Below are positions 55,679-64,000 of a stretch of 64,000 bases of DNA, piece by piece. The notes beneath the pieces were generated by a model. That model did no database searches. It had not been told where the DNA came from and saw only the letters and a list, made by a program, of their open reading frames with translations. The translations under genes were made by a program, and so were the position numbers. The stretch is taken from the NCBI GenBank assembly GCA_018432235.1, contig JAHDLO010000053.1, forward strand, positions 1 to 64,000, written 5' to 3'. Source of the stretch: Clostridiaceae bacterium (GTDB lineage Bacteria; Bacillota; Clostridia; Peptostreptococcales; Natronincolaceae). Every line of letters starts with the position of its first letter. Within the stretch, counting starts at the first letter, position 1.

Positions 55679-57025
55679 CTATTTGCGGTAAAGACCCTGC
55701 CCCCTATGGTCCGTGAGATTATATATACAAAAGGGAATAAGTCTGCCCTCCGGACTTACAACATGAATACAGCAATCCCTTGCTCTTTCTAGATCGATAT
55801 TCCAAACATCCTGAAAGGCCATAGCAGATATGCTGAAGGAATGCCTTGCTATGCGTTCCAATATATCGTCCCATTGCTTTACTTCCTCATTTCTTGACCC
55901 TTCTGGCACTGGTGCAGCCTTTGCGATGGACCATTTTCTCGCAACATAGCCCTTGGCCTTTGTCGATCCCTCCTCTGCCCCTTTGTCCCCACAGCAGCCG
56001 GAGGCCTTGGTTATTTCAGTTATTTTATTTCCTCCCTCATATAAATAGCTGCCATGGAAGGAGCACAAGGGATTTTCACAGCCCGGCGGTACAAGGCTTT
56101 CTTTCCTTATTCTACCCATTGTTTGCTCCTCAATGGCTGTCATTAGCTCCGGTAGGGTTACTCTATTTTTATCCTTTGGCATAAAGGGGACCCTGCCGAA
56201 ATAGCTTACTGGTTGGAAATGCACCCCTCTGACACAGGGGGTGTGGCTTAGGGCAAAATCAATGATGTTGCCAATTTCATCCATATTGATTTCCGGCACT
56301 AGTGTCGGAACCAATGTAACTCCGATATCGTGCTTTTTACAGTTTTCAATTGCTTTAATTTTAATATCCAGCAGCCCTCTTCCCCTTAGGCTTTGGTATA
56401 CTGCTTCATTGGTGCCATCGAATTGTAAAAAAACTGAATTTAACCCCGCCAGCTTCAGTGCCTTTACAAAGCCCTCATCCTCACCGATTCTTATACCATT
56501 TGTATTTACCTGTATAAAAGGAAAGCCTAGGTCTACACCCATTTTAATAATCTCCGGAAGGTCATCCCTTAAAGTAGGCTCCCCACCCGAAAGCTGTATA
56601 TTGCAGCTGCCTGAGGCCCTCATCAAACTTCTATACATCAATTCTATTGTATCTAGGGCAATATTACTTTCCTTAGAATTGTGGGAATCGGCAAAGCAAA
56701 AGCTGCAGCGGAGATTACAGCTCTGGGTAACCTCGATTAGAGCAGTACAGGTATACTGTCTATGATTGCTGCATAGGCCACAATCTAGTGGACATCCTTT
56801 TATCTCAACAGTTGCCGGGTTTTTAATAGGGGCCCTATCCCTTTTTTTCCACCATTTATCTATAGGAAGATTGCTTCTCCATATCACCGTCTTAAAAAAG
56901 CCGTGCTCTGGGCAATCCTTTCCTAGGTATGTGTTGGTTTCCTGTGAATATAGCTGTGCGCTTACCTTTTTCAAGCAAATAGGACAAAGGCTCTCAGTTT
57001 TTGAAATAATCCTGGTGGGCTTCAT
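55679..57025 (-). CDS. radical SAM protein (TrsS-like)
   Basis: A 448-residue radical SAM enzyme. The cluster motif is CNLRCSFCF (about residues 103-111), followed by LSGGEPTLRDDLPEI. An N-terminal Cys-rich part (SLCPICLKKVSAQL, GKDCPEHGFF, GCPLDCGLCSNH) probably binds metal or further clusters. The C-terminal half has ASGCCGDKG, CENPLCSFHG and RARDCCIHV. It resembles the radical SAM (seleno)protein group TrsS, some members of which use selenocysteine; here I see only Cys. It overlaps the next gene by 4 bases. Confidence 0.88.
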   Translation of the reverse strand: MKPTRIISKTESLCPICLKKVSAQLYSQETNTYLGKDCPEHGFFKTVIWRSNLPIDKWWKKRDRAPIKNPATVEIKGCPLDCGLCSNHRQYTCTALIEVTQSCNLRCSFCFADSHNSKESNIALDTIELMYRSLMRASGSCNIQLSGGEPTLRDDLPEIIKMGVDLGFPFIQVNTNGIRIGEDEGFVKALKLAGLNSVFLQFDGTNEAVYQSLRGRGLLDIKIKAIENCKKHDIGVTLVPTLVPEINMDEIGNIIDFALSHTPCVRGVHFQPVSYFGRVPFMPKDKNRVTLPELMTAIEEQTMGRIRKESLVPPGCENPLCSFHGSYLYEGGNKITEITKASGCCGDKGAEEGSTKAKGYVARKWSIAKAAPVPEGSRNEEVKQWDDILERIARHSFSISAMAFQDVWNIDLERARDCCIHVVSPEGRLIPFCIYNLTDHRGQGLYRK

Positions 57026-57483
57026 TGCTCTTCCCTGCTGCCATACTCATAGTCATTTTCCACGAGGATATTGACAACCCTTTCATAGCTCTCCAGTAAA
57101 ATATCCCCGCATTTGATAGGATAGCTTACACCGCTGCCCTCCACTGGCAGACTATATACGCCGATTAGATCAATGCAGTCCATACTGCCATGCTGCTGCT
57201 CGAACCACGCCATAAACTCCTCCACCATAGAACCAAAGCCCTTCCCCTGATACTCCATTTCCCTGCCCTTGCCGGCATAGAGGCTGATGATTCCTATACC
57301 ACCGATTAAAACCCCACAGGTTTTTTGGCTGCCTCCCACCCCTGCACAAAGACCGTTTACTGCTCTAATTAAATCAGGATTTTCACTGCCCTCATCCGCC
57401 AACGCCAGCTTCAGCATAATCTGAGTACAGCAAAAGCCCGATGATGCCATTTTAAATACGTTTAATGCCCTCTCATTCATCAT
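57022..57483 (-). CDS. C-GCAxxG-C-C family protein (DVU_1555 type)
   Basis: A 153-residue redox-type protein. The family pattern is seen as SGFCCTQIML, GLCAGVGGSQKTCGVLIGG and a later Cys in MDCIDLIG, with KCGDIL near the end. Such proteins are thought to bind an Fe-S cluster or act in electron transfer; the precise role is unknown. It overlaps both neighbours (11 and 4 bases), so it is translated with them. Confidence 0.85.
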   Translation of the reverse strand: MMNERALNVFKMASSGFCCTQIMLKLALADEGSENPDLIRAVNGLCAGVGGSQKTCGVLIGGIGIISLYAGKGREMEYQGKGFGSMVEEFMAWFEQQHGSMDCIDLIGVYSLPVEGSGVSYPIKCGDILLESYERVVNILVENDYEYGSREEQ

Positions 57484-58207
57484 ATTTTTGCACCTTCCTT
57501 GCTATCAACATGTAATATCCAGGCTTGCAGCCCCTTAAGGCCTCTTGAAAGGCTGCACCGTCAATACAGCTTTCCGTGGCCCTGTTCCAAAAAACGTCCA
57601 TAGAACCAAAGGTAAATATGATTTTCACCAGAAGCTCCTTCAGTAGTGGACTATGGTCCTCCAGCAGCAGTAGACTAAAGCCGACCCTCTTAAGGCTATT
57701 CTGGAGCTGCTGCAAATCATACAGCCCCCTCATGCAGCTGTTAAAGCCAAAAGCATCCATATTTTTAAGTCCCTCAGGCTTTTGAGCATATACATCGGAT
57801 ATCACGAAATACCCATCCTCCTTCAGCACTCTAAATACCTCTTGGACCGTTTCCTCCTTATCCTCCATCAAAGACATGGTACATTCAGAAAATACACCGT
57901 GAAAGGACTCTGCCTTGAAGGGAAGCCTTTTCCCACTACCCAATACAAAGCTCCCACTGGGATATCGTTCTTTGGCAAGCTTTAAAAGCTTCTCTGATGG
58001 ATCCAGGCCCACAGCCCTTATATTATATTTTTCCTGTAAAAGACCTATCGTTGCCCCCCAGCCGCAGCCCAAGTCTAAAATAGAAGCCTCCTCCGAAAAC
58101 CGACAGAGCTTTATTGCTCTTTCCGTCAGCTGTAGCCCACCGGGTCTCAGCCCCTCCTCCATGACCAAATGCATACTGGTGCTTTCATAAGCATTGCAGC
58201 TTTTCAT
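57473..58207 (-). CDS. SAM-dependent methyltransferase (TrsM/DVU_1556 type)
   Basis: A 244-residue class I methyltransferase. Motif I is ILDLGCGWGATIGLLQ, the acidic ribose-binding residue lies in VGLDPSEK, and motif IV is FHGVFSECTMSLM; a post-motif strand reads YFVISDVYAQ. The start at 58207 follows GGAGG. Its constant companions are the radical SAM and C-GCAxxG-C-C genes. The substrate is unknown. Confidence 0.85.
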   Translation of the reverse strand: MKSCNAYESTSMHLVMEEGLRPGGLQLTERAIKLCRFSEEASILDLGCGWGATIGLLQEKYNIRAVGLDPSEKLLKLAKERYPSGSFVLGSGKRLPFKAESFHGVFSECTMSLMEDKEETVQEVFRVLKEDGYFVISDVYAQKPEGLKNMDAFGFNSCMRGLYDLQQLQNSLKRVGFSLLLLEDHSPLLKELLVKIIFTFGSMDVFWNRATESCIDGAAFQEALRGCKPGYYMLIARKVQKYDE

Positions 58208-58208
58208 T

Positions 58209-58415
58209 CTATTTATCCTCCAAGCCCTTTTCAACCTCCAGCATTTTACCTCGGGCCAAATCCTCTAATATCAGAACAATATTGCAGGAGGGGCATTTCA
58301 TAAGCTCTACCTCAAAATTACCCTCCAGATACTTTACCTTTACCTTTTTTAGCTTCAGCTGAACCTTACATTTATCGCAAATCCATTGATGATTTTTATC
58401 TTCTCCTTTGCTCAT
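58209..58415 (-). CDS. small two-CxxC redox/zinc-ribbon protein (DVU_1557 type)
   Basis: A 68-residue protein with two CxxC knuckles, WICDKCKVQL and LMKCPSCNIV, 29-30 residues apart. It is probably a zinc ribbon or rubredoxin-like carrier. The start at 58415 follows GAGGAG. It lies between the methyltransferase and the large flavin/Fe-S protein with gaps of 1-2 bases. Confidence 0.8.
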   Translation of the reverse strand: MSKGEDKNHQWICDKCKVQLKLKKVKVKYLEGNFEVELMKCPSCNIVLILEDLARGKMLEVEKGLEDK

Positions 58416-58417
58416 AC

Positions 58418-60766
58418 TCACTCCTCAACCACTTCCATTCGGTGACTGTAGACACTAAGTATATTTATATTGCTCTCCATTTCCTCATATTGCACCCAAA
58501 AGGTGACATTATCCATCCGCAATCTGGTCAAGTAGCTTGAATTCTCTACATTATAAAACCTCTCCTTATTCCGCTGAGCATTGTCTATGACCCGCTGTAT
58601 ATCCTCCAGTAGAATATAACGCTCCGCCATCACATGCTTTATATCCTCTGATATAATCAGGTTATAGCCAAATTCCTCCTCTGCAGTCATAGCCTCCTCA
58701 CCCCAAATCTCCTTTAAAAGTCTCTTCTTAACCATAGCCCTGTTATATTGTCTTTCCGATAGTGTCGGCATCCTTCTTAGTCCTGTCTCCTTGGTGGCAT
58801 TGCCATATAATAAATCCAGTATATGATAGGTTTTCTTGCCGCCTGAAACGAAAAGATCCTTGCACATGGCACAGTAAACCAGCATATCACCGGAGCCTTC
58901 CCTTACTCTTTCCTCTACAAAGGCCTCCGCCTGTTGCCGATTGGCGAAATACACCAGGCCCCCATAGCCACAGCATTTTGTTCTTTCCTTTGTATATTTT
59001 AGCTCCTGTAGCTGATAACCCAGGGAATAGGCTATTTTTCTAATGCTGTCATGTATTTTTGTGTTATATCTTGTTGCACAGGCATCGTGGACATTCAGTA
59101 TATGTCTTTCTTGAATTCTATTATTACTCACAGGCAAGCCATAGTCTGCAAATATTTCCCACAATGAAATCGTTTTTATCTCAGGCAGGTATTTTTCAAA
59201 GATGCTACTGCAGCTGGAGCAGGCCAATATGAAGGTAGGCCTATCCATCTCCTCCCAGCGCCTCCTTATTTCCTTTGCATTTTCATCTGCCTGCTGCTTT
59301 CTTCCAGCCCAATCAGCAGGTGCACCACAGCAGCCTAGATATATGCCCACATCTCCCTTCAAGCTGCCGACTAGATACCGGTAGATTTCCTCTATATAAT
59401 CGGGAAAGGATGCAGGCAGCTGGCATCCGGGGTAAAATAAATACGCTGTTTTTCCAGTACCTAAAAAGAGGCCCTGAACATATTTGGAATAGGATATAAG
59501 GGGGTAGTAGAATAAATGCTTCGATTGCTCCTTGCTGGGCTGACCCCTCACCAATGAAAACCTCTGACTGTTGCTGAAGGCCATATCCTTCAGGGCAAAA
59601 TCATGGGCAGAAACCGGCATCTTATTTTTTTCCACCATGCTTTCGCGGGTCTCCTGAACCACCGCCTTCATGCTTATGTTAAGATGACACTCCTCCCGAC
59701 ATAGACCGCAAAGAGTACAGGAGTTAATCATTTTATTTGCATAATGGGTGCCAAGAATAATTCTCTCATTATGATTAATCTGTCTCACATAGGCATCGGG
59801 GGATATGTTAAAGCTCCTCATATGGGAACAGGCCTTTATGCATTTGACACACTGGCATTTAAAGCATCTGCCGGCCTCTTTAGCTGCCTCCTCCCGGTTA
59901 AAAACCGCCTCTGTCTTTTTTACCCTATTCAGAGGCTCTTCATCCTCCGTCTCAAATCTCAATGGAGTTTCAAATATGCCTTCTCTTTCTCTTGAGGCTG
60001 TAAGGGATACCTTGGAAATGTACCTGTCTATTGATATAGCTGCCCTTCTGCCAGAGCTTGCTGCCATAACCATAGATTCCCTGTCTATCAACCCTCCTCC
60101 TGCAAATATTGAGGTGCCCTCCACCTGAAGGCTATGGGGATTTATCTGAAGCTTTTCCTGCCATTCACCGGTTGCCAAATATAGGGCGTCATACTGCTGG
60201 AGTATTTCCTTCAGATCATCCTTTTGTAAGCTTGTATTTAAGCAAAGCTCTATATCCATAGCTGCTATTTTCTGAAGCTCCTCTTCGATAATCTCGCTAT
60301 CCAGACCTTTGCCGGCATATGACCATAAGCCACCACCCAGCCGATTGGATTTTTCATACAGCGTCACCCTATAGCCCTTTCTATCCAGGTCAAAAGCAGC
60401 TGTAAGTCCACTGATACCGCCTCCGATAACAGCGACCCTACCTTTATTTTTAGGCATAGGTAAAGTCTTTTTAGGCGGTGAATAGCCCTCAGTCACCACA
60501 TATCTTTCAAGCTCAGATATAGCTATTGCTCCCCCTGCCTCTTTTCTTACACAATGCGCCTCACATGGGTGATCACATATCCTTCCGATAATTTTTGTAA
60601 AGGGGATGCGCTTTTCCATTATTTTATATGCTTTTTTTAAATCTCCCCTCTCAATTTCTGAGATAAAGGTCTTTACGTCCAAATGCAGGGGACAGGCAGC
60701 CTCACAAGAGGGGGGTTCATCATGTATGCATTTGTCACCTGTTTCTAAAAGCTTATCCAAATCCAT
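58418..60766 (-). CDS. flavin/dicluster Fe-S/HdrD-like fusion oxidoreductase
   Basis: A 782-residue multidomain protein. Residues about 8-85 are a GltD-like Fe-S region (CIHDEPPSCEAACPLHLDVK, CDHPCEAHC). About 105-245 is a pyridine nucleotide-disulfide oxidoreductase FAD domain (RVAVIGGGISGLTAAFDLDR). About 295-375 is a ferredoxin-type pair (CFKCQCVKCIKAC, CTLCGLCREEC). About 440-680 holds two HdrD/GlpC-type CCG domains (FYPGCQLPASF, YLGCCGAP, CCGYGGLVYF, CAMCK). It likely moves electrons between the Mo hydroxylase and a carrier. The start at 60766 follows GGGAGG. Confidence 0.9.
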   Translation of the reverse strand: MDLDKLLETGDKCIHDEPPSCEAACPLHLDVKTFISEIERGDLKKAYKIMEKRIPFTKIIGRICDHPCEAHCVRKEAGGAIAISELERYVVTEGYSPPKKTLPMPKNKGRVAVIGGGISGLTAAFDLDRKGYRVTLYEKSNRLGGGLWSYAGKGLDSEIIEEELQKIAAMDIELCLNTSLQKDDLKEILQQYDALYLATGEWQEKLQINPHSLQVEGTSIFAGGGLIDRESMVMAASSGRRAAISIDRYISKVSLTASREREGIFETPLRFETEDEEPLNRVKKTEAVFNREEAAKEAGRCFKCQCVKCIKACSHMRSFNISPDAYVRQINHNERIILGTHYANKMINSCTLCGLCREECHLNISMKAVVQETRESMVEKNKMPVSAHDFALKDMAFSNSQRFSLVRGQPSKEQSKHLFYYPLISYSKYVQGLFLGTGKTAYLFYPGCQLPASFPDYIEEIYRYLVGSLKGDVGIYLGCCGAPADWAGRKQQADENAKEIRRRWEEMDRPTFILACSSCSSIFEKYLPEIKTISLWEIFADYGLPVSNNRIQERHILNVHDACATRYNTKIHDSIRKIAYSLGYQLQELKYTKERTKCCGYGGLVYFANRQQAEAFVEERVREGSGDMLVYCAMCKDLFVSGGKKTYHILDLLYGNATKETGLRRMPTLSERQYNRAMVKKRLLKEIWGEEAMTAEEEFGYNLIISEDIKHVMAERYILLEDIQRVIDNAQRNKERFYNVENSSYLTRLRMDNVTFWVQYEEMESNINILSVYSHRMEVVEE

Positions 60767-60790
60767 CCTAACGCCTCCCATGCAAAAATA

Positions 60791-60838
60791 GGAATTGGGA
60801 GCCCTGAGCGTTTCAGCTCAGAGGCCCCTTTCAATTCC
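60791..60838 (-). terminator. long hairpin between the aldehyde oxidoreductase and the Fe-S fusion gene
   Basis: GGAATTG...CTGAGC-GTTTCA-GCTCAG...CAATTCC forms a 48-base imperfect hairpin; on the minus strand it is followed by TATTTTTGC. It could be a partial terminator lowering expression of the downstream genes relative to the hydroxylase, or an mRNA end stabiliser. Confidence 0.65.
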
Positions 60839-60872
60839 ATTATTACTTGCTACTTTTTATGTCTATTTATGA

Positions 60873-63596
60873 CTATTTTTTTTGCAGTTCCTCCAGTACT
60901 CTTTCAGGGTAAGCAGGAAGATGCTTTATCCTAACACCGCAGGCATTATATATTGCATTATTTATTGCAGCATGTGGAGCCGAAAGCGGTAATTCACCTG
61001 CACCTGACGCACCATATGGTCCCAATGGCCTTGGGGTTTCCTGATGAATGATTACCATATCATCTGGTGCATCCTTAATTTGCGGGAAGCCGCAGCCCGT
61101 CAGGGTTGTATGCTTTTTCAAATCCTCAAAATCCTCACTTAAGGCTAAGCCAATACCCTGTACAAGACCTCCGTATAATTGCCCCTCCAATACTAATTTA
61201 TTGATTACAGTTCCACAATCCGAGACCAAAGTGAGCTTTTCTACCTCTGTCTTACCTGTTGTGGTGTCTACAGCCACCTCTGCTAATAATACCCCATACA
61301 TATAGGTTGAGAAGGGGTCCCCCTGTCCGGTTGCAACATCACAGGCGGTATTGGGAGTGGTCCATTTACCCTCATAGCGTAAAGGTAGATTCTCTGCCAC
61401 CATCTCATCATAGCTTCTATAGCTTCCATCAGACTTTTTTAGTGCAGCCAGCAGGTTTTGACAGCCTACCTTAATGGCATTACCCGTCACAACATTTTGA
61501 CGGCTACCTCCTGAAGGCCCGCTGTTAGGTGTAAACTCCATATCATTCATCACCAATTTTATCTGCTCAGGTTTTAGTCCCAATGGCCTCAAGGTCTCAT
61601 AGGCAAAGGCTAGAGTACCCATATCTGCTCCTTGACCATGGTCCTCCCAGGTATTCCCAACTATAACACCATCTGGCGTTAGCTCAACCCACATTTCCGA
61701 AGAGTCAGCGCCATCAAGGCCGCAGCCATACATATTTAGTGACACACCTATACCATATTTTTTACTTCCACCCTCTTGATTTTTGATTTTGGCCCTTTCC
61801 TTGGCTTCTTCATATATTGGCCTAATCTTATCTATTGCTTGAGGGAATGCAATTACATCCGGTGCGCATCCGGTTGGTGTGGTTGAACCCTCCCTGTATA
61901 CATTTAGATACCTGAATTCCAATGGGTCCATTCCAATCTTTTCTGCCAGCATATCCACCAGCGTTTCAGAAGCAAACAAGCTTTGAGGCGAGCCATAGGA
62001 TCTAAAGGCTGAGCCCCAGGCATGGTTGGTACATACTGTTCTTCCTTCACCTCTGCTGTTGGGAATATCGTAGCCTGCACCTATAAACTGAGTTCCCCTC
62101 ATGGTCAGAAGGTCTCCAAACTCACAATATGGACCATGATCCACTGTCCAATCCGCCTCCATTGCCTGCAGCTTACCAGCTTCATCAGCACCCAGCTTGA
62201 GATTGACAAAGAAGGGTGATCTTTTTCCGGTATAGGTAATTTGCTGATACATGTTGAATTCAAGGAAAACAGGTCTCTTGGTTACAAGAGCGGCCACTCC
62301 AAGTAATGCCTCATTTGTAGGACTGAACTTGTAGCCAAAGGTTGCTCCTGTCGGATTCTGAACTATAATAAAGTTGTCAGGGGCTATACCTATACCTTCA
62401 GCCGTCATTAAATGATGGAAATGCATTGCGATACTCTTTGAATGCACGATCAGCTTGCCTTCCTCATCCATATAGGCAAAGCCAACGTCCGGTTCTAGGA
62501 CCAGGTGAGGCTGTCTTCCTACATAGAAGTCATCCTCGATAACATAAGGCAGGCTCTCCATTAAAGGCTTTGTATCCTGACCCTTAACCCTTTGAGTCTC
62601 AAAGTAAACATTTGGAGTTCCGGGATGAATTTCAATGGCATCCTCTGCCATTGCTGCTGGAGCACTCATATAGGCAGGCAGCTCCTCCAGCTCCACCTTT
62701 ACTCTTCTGGCAGCCTCCTCTGCCTGTGTTGGGGTATCTGCCAGCACCATTGCAATGGCATCACCGAACTGGAATACCTTTTTGTCATTTAATATTGGTC
62801 TTTCCTTACCATCCCCTTTATTTTGCGGGAAGGCAAGCCCATTGATTCTGTTGGTTCCAGGAACGTCCTTATAGGTCAATACCCTGAAGACGCCGGGCAT
62901 TTTTTCAGCCTCCGAGGTATCTATAGACAAAATATTTGCATGAGATACTGTAGCCTGTACCAGCTTGATATGTAATGTATTTTCCGGAAGCTTCAAGCCT
63001 AAGTCTGCACCAAAATCCCAGGTGCCGGTTACCTTCGCAAGCGCCGATGGCCTTACTGTTGGCGTGCCCAATATACTGGCGCCATCCTTGAGCTTAAACC
63101 ACAGTTCCTCCTTTGTAGCTTCTCCCCTGATTAATCTTGCTGCATCCATTACTGCATCCACCAATGGCTTATACCCTGTGCATCGGCAAAGATTTTTGTT
63201 TTTTTGGAACCAATTTCTAACATCATCTCTGGTTGGATTCGTATTTTCATCCAGCAACGCCTTTGCAGAGACTATAAAGCCAGGCGTACAGAAGCCGCAT
63301 TGTGCCCCGCCATGTACCATCCAAGCTAATTGTAGCGGATGAAGATTTTCTTGGGTGCCTACACCTTCAATGGTGATAATTTCGGCATCATTAGGAACCC
63401 TCTTCATCTTAATAATACAGGATCTTACCACCTTGCCATCCATAATTACCGAACAGGTGCCGCACTCACCCTTTCCGCAGCCAACCTTTGTGCCAGTAAA
63501 GCAAAGCTGCTTTCTTAATAGCTGAGCTAAGGTCGCCTCGGGGTCTACTACAACTGACCGTTGGATACCATTGATGATTAATGATTTCTTAAGCAT
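60873..63596 (-). CDS. molybdopterin-dependent aldehyde oxidoreductase (Mop type)
   Basis: A 907-residue single-chain molybdenum hydroxylase, the same length as the Desulfovibrio gigas enzyme. Residues about 38-62 bind a plant-type [2Fe-2S] cluster (CGKGECGTCSV, with a fourth Cys), and residues about 100-145 a second (CGFCTPGF, then NLCRCTGY). The Mo domains follow from about 185; the catalytic Glu is in GASGAGELPLSAPHA near residue 870. No FAD domain is present. It oxidises aldehydes (or N-heterocycles) with water as oxygen donor. The acceptor may be the Fe-S fusion protein next to it. Confidence 0.95.
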   Translation of the reverse strand: MLKKSLIINGIQRSVVVDPEATLAQLLRKQLCFTGTKVGCGKGECGTCSVIMDGKVVRSCIIKMKRVPNDAEIITIEGVGTQENLHPLQLAWMVHGGAQCGFCTPGFIVSAKALLDENTNPTRDDVRNWFQKNKNLCRCTGYKPLVDAVMDAARLIRGEATKEELWFKLKDGASILGTPTVRPSALAKVTGTWDFGADLGLKLPENTLHIKLVQATVSHANILSIDTSEAEKMPGVFRVLTYKDVPGTNRINGLAFPQNKGDGKERPILNDKKVFQFGDAIAMVLADTPTQAEEAARRVKVELEELPAYMSAPAAMAEDAIEIHPGTPNVYFETQRVKGQDTKPLMESLPYVIEDDFYVGRQPHLVLEPDVGFAYMDEEGKLIVHSKSIAMHFHHLMTAEGIGIAPDNFIIVQNPTGATFGYKFSPTNEALLGVAALVTKRPVFLEFNMYQQITYTGKRSPFFVNLKLGADEAGKLQAMEADWTVDHGPYCEFGDLLTMRGTQFIGAGYDIPNSRGEGRTVCTNHAWGSAFRSYGSPQSLFASETLVDMLAEKIGMDPLEFRYLNVYREGSTTPTGCAPDVIAFPQAIDKIRPIYEEAKERAKIKNQEGGSKKYGIGVSLNMYGCGLDGADSSEMWVELTPDGVIVGNTWEDHGQGADMGTLAFAYETLRPLGLKPEQIKLVMNDMEFTPNSGPSGGSRQNVVTGNAIKVGCQNLLAALKKSDGSYRSYDEMVAENLPLRYEGKWTTPNTACDVATGQGDPFSTYMYGVLLAEVAVDTTTGKTEVEKLTLVSDCGTVINKLVLEGQLYGGLVQGIGLALSEDFEDLKKHTTLTGCGFPQIKDAPDDMVIIHQETPRPLGPYGASGAGELPLSAPHAAINNAIYNACGVRIKHLPAYPERVLEELQKK

Positions 63597-63637
63597 TTCA
63601 TAACCTCCCCTTTAATATATTATTGCTATATCAATTT

Positions 63638-64000
63638 TTAATACAGCCCTCCCTTTCCAAAACCACAGTTTGGATATCTGCAATCCGTGCAGTTCATACA
63701 TAGGCCACCGTGCCCCAGCCTTGATATGTCCTTTCTCGTAAGCCTCTCTCCTGCCGCCAGCCTTGGCACTACTAAGTCAAATATCGTTCGCTTACTGTAC
63801 ATTACACAGCCGGGCAAACCAATTACAGGGATATCCCCTATGTATGAAAGTAAGAACATTGCCCCCGGCAGTGTCGGAGCCCCATAGGATAGGATATCGG
63901 CACCTGATCTTTTAATCCCCCCGGGGGTAACATCATCAGGGTCTACCGACATCCCACCTGTCACAGTCACTATATCTACTCCCTCTTGAATCAAATCCTT
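63638..64000 (-). CDS. MoeA/MogA-like molybdopterin-binding protein, 5' part outside the window
   Basis: The C-terminal 121 codons are visible. The molybdopterin-binding motif is VTVTGGMSVDPDDVTPGGI, followed by GAMFLLSYIGDIPVIGLPGC. An unusual C-terminal tail carries a cysteine cluster, CMNCTDCRYPNCGFGKG. The frame is open at the window edge, so the true start lies further right. It is the most upstream visible gene of the locus and is probably co-transcribed with the hydroxylase 41 bases downstream. A role in cofactor maturation is likely. Confidence 0.85.
   Translation of the reverse strand, partial: KDLIQEGVDIVTVTGGMSVDPDDVTPGGIKRSGADILSYGAPTLPGAMFLLSYIGDIPVIGLPGCVMYSKRTIFDLVVPRLAAGERLTRKDISRLGHGGLCMNCTDCRYPNCGFGKGGLY

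Overview
The window comes from a low-GC, anaerobic, amino-acid-fermenting member of the Clostridia. The signs are a complete selenocysteine-dependent glycine reductase operon under a tandem glycine riboswitch, a K+-dependent membrane pyrophosphatase, a CggR-controlled glycolytic operon and strong AGGAGG-type ribosome binding sites. An Alkaliphilus-like genus would fit, but that is inference. Apart from the hicAB cassette, speD and a metallo-beta-lactamase-fold gene, every gene lies on the minus strand.

Region 1 (1-12.1 kb) is an integron-like gene-cassette array. One- or two-gene units are separated by twelve related sites, mostly 120-155 bp. The sites lie in one orientation, and their edges have the geometry of integron attC sites: each cassette starts with TTA(T/G)nnnn and its own 3' site starts with the complement, ending in AAC. 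The array ends at a tyrosine recombinase (11022-12113) with an extra N-terminal domain and no visible IntI-specific insert; it points toward the array. Cargo includes a DUF4238 protein, a retropepsin-like protease, HicAB and HepT/MntA toxin-antitoxin modules, a Nudix hydrolase, a TPR protein, a methyltransferase, a PD-(D/E)xK nuclease-like protein, ribose-5-phosphate isomerase, an alpha/beta hydrolase and a GNAT acetyltransferase. The array runs off the left edge of the window. An integron in this lineage is unexpected and is the strongest candidate for an undescribed system.

Region 2 (12.1-28.1 kb) is core genome: a broken hydrolase gene, tmRNA (ssrA), smpB, rnr, a DUF1294 gene, the pyrophosphatase gene and secG, then the operon cggR-gap-pgk-tpiA-gpmI-eno with a recognisable promoter and CggR operator, then rpoN.

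Region 3 (28.4-36.8 kb) is the glycine reductase operon: promoter, tandem glycine riboswitch, terminator, grdX, trxB, trxA, grdE, grdA (UGA at 33026-33028), grdB (UGA at 31598-31600), grdC, grdD. GrdE, GrdB, GrdA and thioredoxin carry electrons and substrate, and GrdCD release acetyl phosphate.

Region 4 (36.8-49.7 kb) holds scattered functions: degV, trmL, cheX, speD, an MFS transporter, arginase, a lipoprotein flavin reductase with an orphan CitB-type response regulator, an MBL-fold hydrolase, an Fpg/Nei-like glycosylase lacking the catalytic Pro2, and a GntR-ABC operon. A short copy of the glycosylase gene lies in an intergenic gap.

Region 5 (49.7-64 kb) is a tightly packed molybdenum-hydroxylase locus. 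In transcription order it holds a MoeA-like protein, a 907-residue Mop-type aldehyde oxidoreductase, a flavin/Fe-S/HdrD-like fusion, a small zinc-ribbon protein, a methyltransferase, a C-GCAxxG-C-C protein, a radical SAM protein, an AMP-dependent CoA-ligase-like enzyme, XdhC, a MobA-like/HD fusion, a histidine phosphatase and a sigma-54 activator. The set resembles the DVU_1551-1557 genes of Desulfovibrio. The joint reaction of the radical SAM, ligase and methyltransferase genes is not known to me, so this is the second candidate for an undescribed system.
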